A DNA stretch of 64,000 nucleotides, taken from contig NZ_SRUO01000006.1 of assembly GCF_004791025.1 (NCBI RefSeq), positions 124,001 through 188,000 on the forward strand, read 5' to 3'. A program made the translations under genes and the position numbers. Source of the DNA: Mesorhizobium sp. M4B.F.Ca.ET.203.01.1.1. Its GTDB lineage: Bacteria > Pseudomonadota > Alphaproteobacteria > Rhizobiales > Rhizobiaceae. How positions within the stretch are numbered: position 1 is the stretch's first letter; each line of letters opens with the position of its first letter. The notes beneath the pieces are model-generated. The model did no database searches. It was not told the origin of the DNA and worked only from the letters and a program-made list of their open reading frames with translations. Positions 16,815-24,420 of this stretch are shown piece by piece.

Positions 16815-17681
16815 CTAGTAGTCGCCATCCTCGAAGAGTTTCTCCTGATTTTGGATGTAGCCTACGCGAACATCGGCCCAGGCTTCCGTCTCGAGCAATC
16901 TGCCGGGAAGCCGCTCATCCAACATCAGGAGCGCCATCGCGAAGCCCTCTGGGTCTCTATGAGGCCGGTCCTTGAGCGCCCTCGCAATGCTCTTGACGTA
17001 GCCCCTGGCACGCCTCTCGGTTTCAGCGTCATGATCGACTTGGGGTTTCTCTTCTCCCTTGGCTGTAAGTTGGGCTTCCGCCCAGTTCATTTCCAGCAGT
17101 TGATCCGCTGTCCTTCCCTGCGCGGCCAATTCTCGTTTGACGCGCCTCATGTTCGCCACCGAGCCTTCGGCCACGGAACACTCCAACGCGATTCGGCTTT
17201 TGGAATAGTCGGTCCGCGCTGTAAGCCTCCAGGCTGCATTCATTTTGTCCTGCAGGCTCATCGGCATCTTGTTCTTTGAGTTCAGAGAGACCGACTTGGC
17301 TAAGGCCTCTTCTAGACTGCCCTTAAAGACGCGGACCGGAATGTTGCTCCCAACACCTGCCCGCTTGTAGGCAAGTCTCCTGTGGTGGCCGTCGAGAATG
17401 AACCAGCCTGCTCCACCCCACCACACCGTGATCGGTTCCAAGTATCTAGGGTTCTCGGGCTTGCCGATGGCCTTCGCGAGCGTGTCCACGTGCGCCTCGT
17501 GTTCACCCTCGCGATAGTCGAGATTTCTTGGCTGGAAGACTGCTTCGGCAGTTCGTAGCTCCTGCAGGCTGAGAACCTCGGGGTCTTGAGGGCTTCTCGG
17601 GTCCGCCCCGATAGCCTGCCGCAATGCCTCTAGCGCCTCTCCCGTGTCGAGGTCGTCGACGTCAAAGTTTTCTGCAGCCAA
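16815..17681 (-). CDS. ParB-like nuclease/CTPase-fold domain protein
   Basis: 288 residues. The ParB/Srx core is visible at residues 83-110 (ITVWWGGAGWFILDGHHRRLAYKRAG, with DGHHR at 97-101), followed by VRVFKGSLEEALAKSVSLN and a helical region with a likely helix-turn-helix (RIALECSVAEGSVANMRR, about 165-180). Chromosomal ParB length and N-terminal GERRWRA-type motif are not present, so it is an island protein, not the segregation ParB. It starts 27 bases after the hypothetical gene 17709-18131. Role possibly DNA binding or regulation of the island. Confidence 0.75.
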   Translation of the reverse strand: MAAENFDVDDLDTGEALEALRQAIGADPRSPQDPEVLSLQELRTAEAVFQPRNLDYREGEHEAHVDTLAKAIGKPENPRYLEPITVWWGGAGWFILDGHHRRLAYKRAGVGSNIPVRVFKGSLEEALAKSVSLNSKNKMPMSLQDKMNAAWRLTARTDYSKSRIALECSVAEGSVANMRRVKRELAAQGRTADQLLEMNWAEAQLTAKGEEKPQVDHDAETERRARGYVKSIARALKDRPHRDPEGFAMALLMLDERLPGRLLETEAWADVRVGYIQNQEKLFEDGDY

Positions 17682-17708
17682 CTCGAGTTCCCCTTGGGTG
17701 TGAAAGGT

Positions 17709-18131
17709 CTAAGACGCGGCGCTCATGCAGCTGGTCTTCTGCTGGGTCAATTTCACCGAAACCAGAAGTGTCACGTACCCTTCGGCAAACGGCGATTTGA
17801 CCGGCTGATCCCATAAGGGAACCCCAAGGTGCAAGGCCTTCTTTGACGCAGCAACGGCGTCCTCCCCAAGCAGCCTTTGAACAGCGCCTGAGACCTTCTT
17901 CCGTAGCTTCTGCGTGTGTGACGACCAGACCGTTGGGTGTCTTGGGCCATTTGGCGTGTATAGGATCGTGGAAGTGTCCTTCGTCATAATGGGCATAGTC
18001 CACTTGCGGCTCGGGGTTCCCCTCTGCGTCGCCCAACTGCCCACTTGAGTCTCGATGAATCTCTCGCGAAATTCAGGAAGACCGTCGAAGTGCAAAAGAG
18101 CCCATCCCTCGACGGCAGCCGCACGGATCAA
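17709..18131 (-). CDS. hypothetical island protein, start uncertain
   Basis: I do not recognise the family. The frame has coding-like composition: a helical KLRKKVSGAVQRLLGEDAV and strand-rich PFAEGYVTLLVSVKLTQ near the C-terminus. From 18129 a TTG would start a 140-residue protein, but the frame stays open upstream to a stop at 18333 without any ATG or GTG, and residues just before the TTG (AKNGGDFRDW) look equally coding. So either an unusual start is used further upstream or the 5' end is lost. It is 27 bases upstream of the ParB-like gene on the same strand. Confidence 0.5.
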   Translation of the reverse strand: MIRAAAVEGWALLHFDGLPEFRERFIETQVGSWATQRGTPSRKWTMPIMTKDTSTILYTPNGPRHPTVWSSHTQKLRKKVSGAVQRLLGEDAVAASKKALHLGVPLWDQPVKSPFAEGYVTLLVSVKLTQQKTSCMSAAS

Positions 18132-18282
18132 CCAGTCTCGAAAGTCACCGCCATTCTTCGCGATTGTGGCTTTAACGATTTCCGCACGGCCCCTCTGGGT
18201 AATCCGACGGTGCAGGCTGCCCGGCGATACTGCCCAACTTTCTGGACGCTTGAACCTCGTTGACTGGTAGCTAAGCTCTTGC

Positions 18283-18576
18283 TCAATCTGGCTGCGTAGG
18301 CTGTGGGGGACACTCTTTGGCCAACCACCGCTCTATCGCCTTGGAAAACGCGCCAAGCTCTTCCGCTGCGGGGATGCTCGCGATGGGGTCGCCAACGTCG
18401 CGAAGTCGATCCGCGTGGGTTCGACAAAAGCGGCTCAGCCCGGCTCGATGGTGTGCGCAGCCCCCGAGGCTGCAGGTGAGGCCTTGGTTCCGGTGCTTCC
18501 TGAGGGTCATAATGCCCTTTCGGTCAGGACGCTCGGCGGTCATCCAGGTGGTGGGATTTCCCCGTTGATTAGACAT
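18283..18576 (-). CDS. small zinc-binding (Cys/His) protein
   Basis: About 97 residues from the ATG at 18576, or 75 from the ATG at 18510, which has a better AAAGGG site. The core CSLGGC-AHHRAGLSRFCRTHADRLRDVGDP has the C-x4-C...C-x2-H spacing and RxRxxGDP tail of small zinc-ribbon proteins common in phages and mobile elements, often next to or fused with HNH nucleases. No nuclease motif is visible in this one. It reads in the same direction as the hypothetical and ParB-like genes. Probably a DNA-binding accessory; function unknown. Confidence 0.6.
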   Translation of the reverse strand: MSNQRGNPTTWMTAERPDRKGIMTLRKHRNQGLTCSLGGCAHHRAGLSRFCRTHADRLRDVGDPIASIPAAEELGAFSKAIERWLAKECPPQPTQPD

Positions 18577-18717
18577 TTCATGCTCTGGGTATAGGTCGAG
18601 TGTGTGGAAGTAACACTGGCTCCACACGGGTAAGGGAGATGCGGACACCTAGATGATGTCACCCACTATAATAGCATAGTGAGAACAAAATAGGAACAAT
18701 AATTTTGGTCATCTCCA

Positions 18718-18888
18718 CTATTTCTTGTAGCCGATACCCTTAGTGGCTCCTTTGTCGACGCCCAAAGCTCGTGTCGCATCTGCAGAGCCCAATGGCGATC
18801 CCATCGCCCCCAACGCTCTTCTTTCGGAGGCCTCCAGCCTTAGCCACTGCCTGCGAGTGAGGGGCTTCTCCTTGAGCTTCTTTCCCAT
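18718..18888 (-). CDS. possible 56-residue basic protein
   Basis: A short frame starts at the ATG at 18888, nine bases after AGGAG, and encodes MGKKLKEKPLTRRQWLRLEA followed by a glycine/alanine-rich, basic tail ending GIGYKK. The good ribosome-binding site and helical N-terminal half suggest a real small gene, possibly DNA-binding. It is the next frame after the serine recombinase on the same strand, 51 bases away. I know no family for it. Confidence 0.35.
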   Translation of the reverse strand: MGKKLKEKPLTRRQWLRLEASERRALGAMGSPLGSADATRALGVDKGATKGIGYKK

Positions 18889-18939
18889 TGTTGTCGTCTC
18901 CTCTCGCGCAGATGGGTCGCTGTATGCCCGGCAATCCTG

Positions 18940-19500
18940 TCATACACTCCGAAGGATGCGGAAGACGCTCGATCGGCTCACGCTCAACTCTTGGACGATC
19001 GCATCGGCCGTCTTGCCTTCGGCCTTGAGTCGCAGCACGTCCGCAGCCTTTCTCCTTGCCGTGGGTGCCCTGCCTTTGTACTTACCATCCACCTTAGCTT
19101 TGGCGATGCCCTCGCGTTGGCGCTCCAGCATAAGGTCGCGCTCGAATTCTGCGATCCCGCCCAACATGGTCAGCATCAACTTGCCGGTAGGAGTGCTGGT
19201 ATCCATCTGCATCGAAAGGATGCGCAGCGTAACGCCTTTGGCCTTCAGGCGCTCGGTGATCCCGAGCAGATCGGAGGTCGAGCGGGCCAGCCGGTCTGGT
19301 TTGGTTACCACGAGCGTGTCGCCCTCGCGGACATAATCCATCGCAGCCTCTAGTTGAGGTCGCACAGTGGCGACCGAGGACAATTGCTCGCTGAAGACCT
19401 TAGTGCACCCTGCGGCCTTTAGGTCACGGTGCTGGGCCTCAAGCCCTGCGTCTTGGTCAACAGTCGAGGTACGGGCGTAGCCGATGATAGGTGAAGTCAC
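18940..19500 (-). CDS. serine recombinase (resolvase/invertase family)
   Basis: 186 residues, the size of Tn3-type resolvases and DNA invertases. The N-terminal catalytic domain shows IGYARTSTVDQ with Arg10 and nucleophile Ser12, then LVVTKPDRLARS, and GKLMLTMLGGIAEFERDLMLERQREGI, which forms the long E helix. The C-terminal helix-turn-helix is TADAIVQELSVSRSSVFRIL. It catalyses site-specific strand exchange. It is the only recombinase seen in the island and probably a resident of the mobile element, not necessarily what inserted the island. Confidence 0.92.
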   Translation of the reverse strand: MTSPIIGYARTSTVDQDAGLEAQHRDLKAAGCTKVFSEQLSSVATVRPQLEAAMDYVREGDTLVVTKPDRLARSTSDLLGITERLKAKGVTLRILSMQMDTSTPTGKLMLTMLGGIAEFERDLMLERQREGIAKAKVDGKYKGRAPTARRKAADVLRLKAEGKTADAIVQELSVSRSSVFRILRSV

Positions 19501-19956
19501 TTGAGGTCCCCTGCGGTGTCATTGAAATCTTGGACGTTGTGGAACTGCCGGTGCCAAAAGTCAATACAGACCCTAGTGGCACCCCCTCTTGAAGAAACTT
19601 TCGAGGTGTCACAAGGGCAAGGCCCAGTGACATTCCCAACGAGATCAATGCCCGGCTGCGCATTGGCTAGACAGTTCTCGTGCAGAACATTGCTTGTCCG
19701 GCTTCCCAGTTCGATACTCGGTAGGTAGCAGCCTTGCTGAAGCCTTTTTCGAACCGGCGGCGATAAACCATCTCGGCATTGAGGGAACCCAGCAAACAAT
19801 GCAATCTCAAAGGCCTCCCCCCGGGGGGATTTTCGAAAGGTCATCTCACGAAATAGAGAAACAGATTTTTTGGAAAAAAGGCTGCGGGTCCCGGCACTGG
19901 GCGGCGCCCCTGTTTTAGACATATATTGCCGTCCTACAGAGGACCTGCGGAGACCA
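19501..19956. other. island spacer with no convincing gene
   Basis: This 456-base stretch lies between the divergent recombinase (leftward) and the hypothetical gene at 19957 (rightward). An open frame on the minus strand (19497-19922) exists but has no domain-like pattern and no good start site. It presumably contains two divergent promoters. A C-rich run (CCCCCCGGGGGG) sits near 19823. Confidence 0.5.
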
Positions 19957-20316
19957 ATGATGCCGAAGATTTCTGCCGCGTCGTATAGGCGGATGAAGAA
20001 CTCCTATCGGCTAGATATCGCTAAGCATCTTGCGGCCCTGGCCGTCAATTCTGAGACCGTCACCTACGGTGCCCTGTCCGACAGATTTGGTGGAACGGCG
20101 AGAGGGTGGGGCGACGTGCTCGGTGGCATTGCAATCAGATGCCGTGAAAACGAACTCCCGATCCTATCGGTACTCGTCGTAAGTGCTGCAACAGGGCGGC
20201 CATCGACAGATGCTGTGCAGTATGAGGATCTGGGGTTTAATAGCCCTTTAGACATCCAAGAGGAGCAGCGACGGTGCTTCGAATTTGATTGGTCAAAAAC
20301 GCCCTTTGGCACGTAG
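19957..20316 (+). CDS. hypothetical small island protein
   Basis: 119 residues, the only convincing plus-strand gene inside the island. The ATG at 19957 follows GGAG. The sequence is well ordered: helix RLDIAKHLAALAV, then VTYGALSDRFGG, GGIAIRCRENELPILSVLVVS, GRPS. The TYGxLSxxxG then ILSVLVV-xxxG layout faintly recalls the alkyltransferase-like (ATL/MGMT) fold, but no PCHR motif is present, so no activity can be claimed. It is convergent with the GHKL ATPase gene, 180 bases away. Confidence 0.6.
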   Translation: MMPKISAASYRRMKNSYRLDIAKHLAALAVNSETVTYGALSDRFGGTARGWGDVLGGIAIRCRENELPILSVLVVSAATGRPSTDAVQYEDLGFNSPLDIQEEQRRCFEFDWSKTPFGT

Positions 20317-20496
20317 GCGCGATCAGGCCCACGCTGGGTCGGGTGCAATGGCGTCTCAAGCCGAGTGAGGAGCAACGACTCTGGGCATCAACTAAACCCG
20401 CTCACAGCAGTGGAGGCTACCTTTCACAGTGTGTCGCCACCGGTCTGGATCAACCGCAGCGCAGCCCTCAGTTGCTCAATGCCGCCGTGGCGCTAT

Positions 20497-22329
20497 TCAA
20501 GCGGGCTCCAATTCTTCATCTGCACTTCCAGTCTCAACCCTTCTGATGTTGAGGCGCTTACCCAAGCTTCTTCGCGCGTCCTGGAGAGAGTCGAAGTAGT
20601 TGTCCGCTGCAATGCTGAGACTTTCCGGCTCTAGTGCTTTGCCCATTGCCTCCTCGTCCCATTCCTTGTTGATCCGTTTGGCCAGCGCGAAGACGACCGC
20701 CAATCCGACACGTTGGATCATAGAATTTCGCGTAAGCGAGCGGACCAATAGCTGCATCACTTCCGGCTCCGGTGCCTGTGCGTATTCCTTTTCAAGTTGC
20801 TCCCGCATGGCGCCCACCGCCGGGTAGGTCATGTTTATGAACAGTTCGCTGGTGGTGGCGTAATAGCGACCAGCCCGGCCCTTGATGCCGCGTTCTTCAA
20901 TGTCGGACTCTTCGTCCAGCGGTATGAGCGTGGGCGCCCGTTCCAGATTTCTGGCCATACGCGCCATCTGTGCTCCGGTATTTACGATTGCAAGATCGAC
21001 AGGGTGACGCGCGCCAGTGCTGGATTGTCCGCCGCCTTGGCCGCTGCTCACACCGCTGCCACCACCAGTCCCATGACTGATCGGAAGATCGCCAGAGAAG
21101 TCTAACCGTGGACTCGTGGTCCGGACACGAAGTTTGTTTAGCATGTCCTGGAGTTTGTTTCGGATTTCGTCTTGTGCATCCGCAGAATTTGGAGCGAGAG
21201 AATGAATGAGATCAATTAACCATTCTGGCCGATGGTCCAGTACCTCACTGGCAAACTGAGCTGGTTCGACCTGGGACTGTTCTCCTTCGATATAACGGAG
21301 AAACTGGCGATAGCCTTCCGGTCGAACATGGGCTTGGTCTGGCAGCTCAATGTGGACCGAGATATGCTTGGCGCCGAAAGGAACGCCATAGATCGGTGCT
21401 TCGATGGTCCACGCTCGGCCTGTCAAGACGGCGTACATTTCGTCCCGGAAGACAATTGCACAGGTGCTTACGGCTGAGGCGATTGATCCGCTAATCGACC
21501 GATTGTGAGACGTACCGTTGAAAGCCTCGTCATAGATGTAATGAATTCTAATGCCATTTGGCAGCGTCACGGTCTCTGACCGCGCGAATACGCCCTTAGC
21601 AGCGCGAGCTGGGATAGTCTCGAACCGCCGTGAACCGTCCTTCCGTGCGTGGGTGCCTTCGTACAACCGGACCTCCACGCCATCGGGGATACGATAGAAC
21701 CGTTGGTAGAGATAATTCGCTAGCCAAAACGCGCGCTGCGGCGGATTGCCATCGTATGGATCGAGAACCGTGTCCTGATCCTGACGATTTCCCAGCAGGA
21801 CAACCTCTGTCCAATCATCGTCTAAAAGCCTGGGATCCTCTGTTACGATGACGCCAGTGACATCGACCACATCGCCTAGTTCATTACCATTTCCGTCGAC
21901 CCGCTTGAGGCGTCCGTATATTCCGTCACGCTGACAAAGCACCGTTTCATGCACCATGCCGTTTTTGCACGAGCGGTATCGAATTCCGAGTCGGTTTGAC
22001 GGCAGCGAAGCCACCTTTGCTCCCATGCCGAAATTCTTATCGAGGCCCTTTTCTTTGCCTATCGACGCGGCAAGGTTTGTCATGATCCGAAGCTCATCTT
22101 CATTCATCCCCGGGCCATTATTCCAAATAGCCAGCTTGGGGACAGAAAAACCTGGAGCCACATAGATTTCGACCTTACCGCCGCCAGGAGCCTGTTCTGC
22201 TGCCTCAAGGGCATTTTTGAACAACTCTCTGATCATCATCACCTTCGGACAGCGATCGATCGTGCTTGTAATCAGGAAGGCCGGATCTTCGACACGTAGT
22301 GCAGATACGTTGGACGCAGCAGACATCAC
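20497..22329 (-). CDS. GHKL (Bergerat-fold) ATPase, MORC/MutL-like
   Basis: 610 residues. The N-terminal 110 residues form a GHKL ATPase: N-box MIRELFKNALEAAE with Glu35 and Asn39, G1-like box WNNGPGM at 69-75, and G2 KNFGMGAK near 98-105. The adenine-contacting Asp of the usual DxGxG is Asn here. The middle is an uncharacterised domain and a Gly/Ser-rich linker (SHGTGGGSGVSSGQGGG) lies about two thirds along, followed by a helical C-terminal part. Not a histidine kinase: no HisKA and no transmembrane part. It lies 66 bases downstream of the DndB-like gene; such pairs are likely defence or DNA-modification related. Confidence 0.75.
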   Translation of the reverse strand: MMSAASNVSALRVEDPAFLITSTIDRCPKVMMIRELFKNALEAAEQAPGGGKVEIYVAPGFSVPKLAIWNNGPGMNEDELRIMTNLAASIGKEKGLDKNFGMGAKVASLPSNRLGIRYRSCKNGMVHETVLCQRDGIYGRLKRVDGNGNELGDVVDVTGVIVTEDPRLLDDDWTEVVLLGNRQDQDTVLDPYDGNPPQRAFWLANYLYQRFYRIPDGVEVRLYEGTHARKDGSRRFETIPARAAKGVFARSETVTLPNGIRIHYIYDEAFNGTSHNRSISGSIASAVSTCAIVFRDEMYAVLTGRAWTIEAPIYGVPFGAKHISVHIELPDQAHVRPEGYRQFLRYIEGEQSQVEPAQFASEVLDHRPEWLIDLIHSLAPNSADAQDEIRNKLQDMLNKLRVRTTSPRLDFSGDLPISHGTGGGSGVSSGQGGGQSSTGARHPVDLAIVNTGAQMARMARNLERAPTLIPLDEESDIEERGIKGRAGRYYATTSELFINMTYPAVGAMREQLEKEYAQAPEPEVMQLLVRSLTRNSMIQRVGLAVVFALAKRINKEWDEEAMGKALEPESLSIAADNYFDSLQDARRSLGKRLNIRRVETGSADEELEPA

Positions 22330-22395
22330 CCTCTCCAGTAGAAGCCATTGTTCCTAAAAATAGGCAGGGGGGGACCCGGAGGCCCCCCGCTCTGA

Positions 22396-23367
22396 TCAGG
22401 CCGCCTCGGTCAGCTGCTGCAGAGGCTGACGCCGCGACGGCAAGTTCAACTTCCACCGAATCATGTCCCCCAAGATCGGGTAGATGTCGTTGTGCTTCGC
22501 ACCAAAGCGCATAAAGTCGCCCTGGTGGCTGCCGATATCACGGTTTCCGGTGTCATCAAGCGGGAGATAGCTCGACAGTCCGGCCAGTCCCTCGGCTCGG
22601 CGCTCCTCTTCATTCAGGTTATAATACCGCCACATCGGATTGCCGTGACTGAAGTCGACGTCATTGAGCGAAGAGAGCAGGCGCTCAGTAAGATCGTCGC
22701 CATCGTCAGGCCGACGGTTGCTGAAGCTGAAGTCGTAGACGAGCTTGGCCAGGGCTTTGAGGACCACCGGCTGCGCGGCGACGGTTTTCTCGCGCGCTCG
22801 CTCTTCTCCGAAACCTTCAATGTCGCGGACGGCACTCCAAAACCAAACGCCGGTCTCTGTGCGACCATCAATCATCAGGGGAGTAGCGCCGTTAATGTTG
22901 CTGCGGTTAAGCAGCAGAATCGCGTTAACTGCCACAAGATCCTTGCGGACAATGCGACCATCATCGTCTGCCCAGCTCTTCACGTCGGTTTCGACAACAC
23001 CAAGGCCGAGTTCTTCCATCAGCCGCTCCTTGATGAACAGGTTGACCGGATTGGAGTTGTCGAACTGCAGCGCGAGATTCGTATCCACCTTTTTGCCAAG
23101 GCGATTCAGGTCATGAAAAAGTTGCCTCTCTTCGTCCGGCTGAAGGCCGAGGTGAACTTCCACGGCGACGGTACAGAAAGTCCGTGCGCGTTCGAAGCAC
23201 TCCTCCCAAACCTGTAGCTCATCACCACTGATCGCCTGTCCGTCGCCGAAGGGGACCAAATTGCCCTTCTTGGGGTATGCGCGGCTGCTTCGATAGCGCG
23301 TTTGGCAGCTACGATTTCGGCACTGACAATCAGGCCACTGTCCCTTTGCCTTCGTCGCAAAAGTCAT
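22396..23367 (-). CDS. DndB-like protein, probably N-terminally damaged
   Basis: 323 residues from the ATG at 23367. From about residue 45 it resembles DndB/DGQHR-family proteins: [32 protein letters not shown], then [30 protein letters not shown], and [17 protein letters not shown] at the end. DndB proteins regulate DNA phosphorothioation clusters or accompany related systems. Residues 1-35 are Cys/Arg-rich and do not look like the family, whereas the other frame over 23271-23360 encodes a helix-like [20 protein letters not shown] that does; in both frames a stop lies just upstream. A frameshift near 23270 plus loss of the 5' end at the island border fits best. Confidence 0.55.
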   Translation of the reverse strand: MTFATKAKGQWPDCQCRNRSCQTRYRSSRAYPKKGNLVPFGDGQAISGDELQVWEECFERARTFCTVAVEVHLGLQPDEERQLFHDLNRLGKKVDTNLALQFDNSNPVNLFIKERLMEELGLGVVETDVKSWADDDGRIVRKDLVAVNAILLLNRSNINGATPLMIDGRTETGVWFWSAVRDIEGFGEERAREKTVAAQPVVLKALAKLVYDFSFSNRRPDDGDDLTERLLSSLNDVDFSHGNPMWRYYNLNEEERRAEGLAGLSSYLPLDDTGNRDIGSHQGDFMRFGAKHNDIYPILGDMIRWKLNLPSRRQPLQQLTEAA

Positions 23368-23446
23368 CTGACTTCACGTTTACGAGGTTTTGGGAAAAGA
23401 CCTAGACGCCCGGACAGTCGACCATCCGAAGGCGCGCAGAGTGATA

Positions 23447-23646
23447 GAAGTTCTCGCGTATGGCTGAGCAACGCGGTCGTCGACACATCCGATCGTTTTG
23501 CCGATTTCGACAGCCGCCTGATATTCGTCAACGCCTGGAACGAATGGGCCGAGGGGGCCTATCTGGAGCCCGATGCCCGCTACGGCTACGCCTATCTGCA
23601 GCAGACGCGGGATGTCCTGTCGGCCCCGCCGGCAGCCGACATGTGA
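23447..23646 (+). pseudogene. 3' remnant of a WbsX-type glycan-synthesis gene
   Basis: The frame ending at 23646 encodes [19 protein letters not shown] and a short C-terminal tail, the signature C-terminus of WbsX-like (GH99-like domain) proteins found with polysaccharide glycosyltransferases. Those proteins are normally several hundred residues; here only about 65 are recognisable. Upstream of about 23447 the frame loses the resemblance and the sequence becomes island-like. The 5' part is not in the window, so the gene was truncated when the island arrived or when adjacent DNA was lost. Confidence 0.75.
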
Positions 23647-23859
23647 CAAAGGATTCCGGAGCCGTTCTTGCCGCTTCGCCGGGATTGTCCTGACAGCAAG
23701 GCGATCGAAGTCATTTGCATGCCAATGTTTCCAAACCGATGATTCCGGAAACAGCCCGTGCCTTTTCGTGCCATCCCCCCGAAACGGACCCGGCACATCC
23801 TTCCTGCATCTTGCGACGGCGATCACTTCGCCGTCGCAACGACGCGAAGGACAATGCCG

Positions 23860-24045
23860 ATGTCGATGCTCGGAAGCCTGGCCGACTACAGCCGCCTGAT
23901 CATGCGTGCGCACAACAGCGCCAAGACCAGGTACATGATGGACGCCCTGCCGCCGAACCTGCAGCAGGACGTCGGCTGGCAGGCCGGCCCCGCCATGCAT
24001 GAAAAGAAGAAGCTCGCGCAGATGATTTTTTCGGGCAGGCGCTGA
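23860..24045 (+). CDS. small rhizobial protein of unknown function
   Basis: 61 residues from the ATG at 23860, nine bases after AAGGA; ATGs at 23854 and 23866 are alternatives. The sequence MSMLGSLADYSRLIMRAHNS, then MDALPPNLQQDVGWQAGPA and a basic end, resembles the many short proteins in rhizobia with a DLPPxxQKDIGWP-like centre. No function known. It stands alone after the WbsX remnant. Confidence 0.6.
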   Translation: MSMLGSLADYSRLIMRAHNSAKTRYMMDALPPNLQQDVGWQAGPAMHEKKKLAQMIFSGRR

Positions 24046-24171
24046 GGCCGGCCGGTCAGGCCGCGCCGATCGCTGCCCGAAACGCCGAGCCCATGTGAGC
24101 TACGTCATAGTCTCTCGCGGCCCAAAGGTTCATTAGCGTCAGTGCATGTTTTCGTCGGATGGGAGGAAGCC

Positions 24172-24390
24172 GTGCCTTATTCACAACGCGAAGCGCGTGC
24201 CTATCTGGACCGCTATGGCGGCCCTTCGGGCACACGGATTGAACTGGTCGAGACGGACAGGCAATGTTTTGTCCGGGTCCTCGAGGACGAGGAGGAACGC
24301 ACCTACTCGTTCGAGCCGGGATCCTTTGCCCTGGCCTTCGCCGAAAGCCAGCGGATGCGCCTCAAGCTTCCGGCGATCGTGCACCTTTAG
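24172..24390 (+). CDS. conserved small hypothetical protein
   Basis: 72 residues from the GTG at 24172, chosen because GGAGG lies five bases upstream; an earlier in-frame ATG at 24142 has no such site. A helix (SQREARAYLDRYGG) is followed by strands (TRIELVETDRQCFVRVLEDEEERTYSFEP). I do not recognise a family. Convergent with the TonB-like gene, whose stop is 30 bases away. Confidence 0.55.
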   Translation: MPYSQREARAYLDRYGGPSGTRIELVETDRQCFVRVLEDEEERTYSFEPGSFALAFAESQRMRLKLPAIVHL

Positions 24391-24420
24391 GGCTGCGCCG
24401 CGGGGACAAGTCTCCACGCT

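Noticed and set aside
17662..18036. Alternative minus-strand frame overlapping the hypothetical island gene
   Set aside because: Composition is less protein-like than the 17709-18131 frame, and it would overlap the ParB-like gene start.
19497..19922. 141-codon minus-strand frame in the island spacer
   Set aside because: No ribosome-binding site, Cys/Ser/Gly-rich without secondary-structure pattern, and it overlaps the recombinase start.
20497..22329. Sensor histidine kinase
   Set aside because: Has a GHKL fold but no phospho-His helix, no sensor domain and no response regulator nearby.
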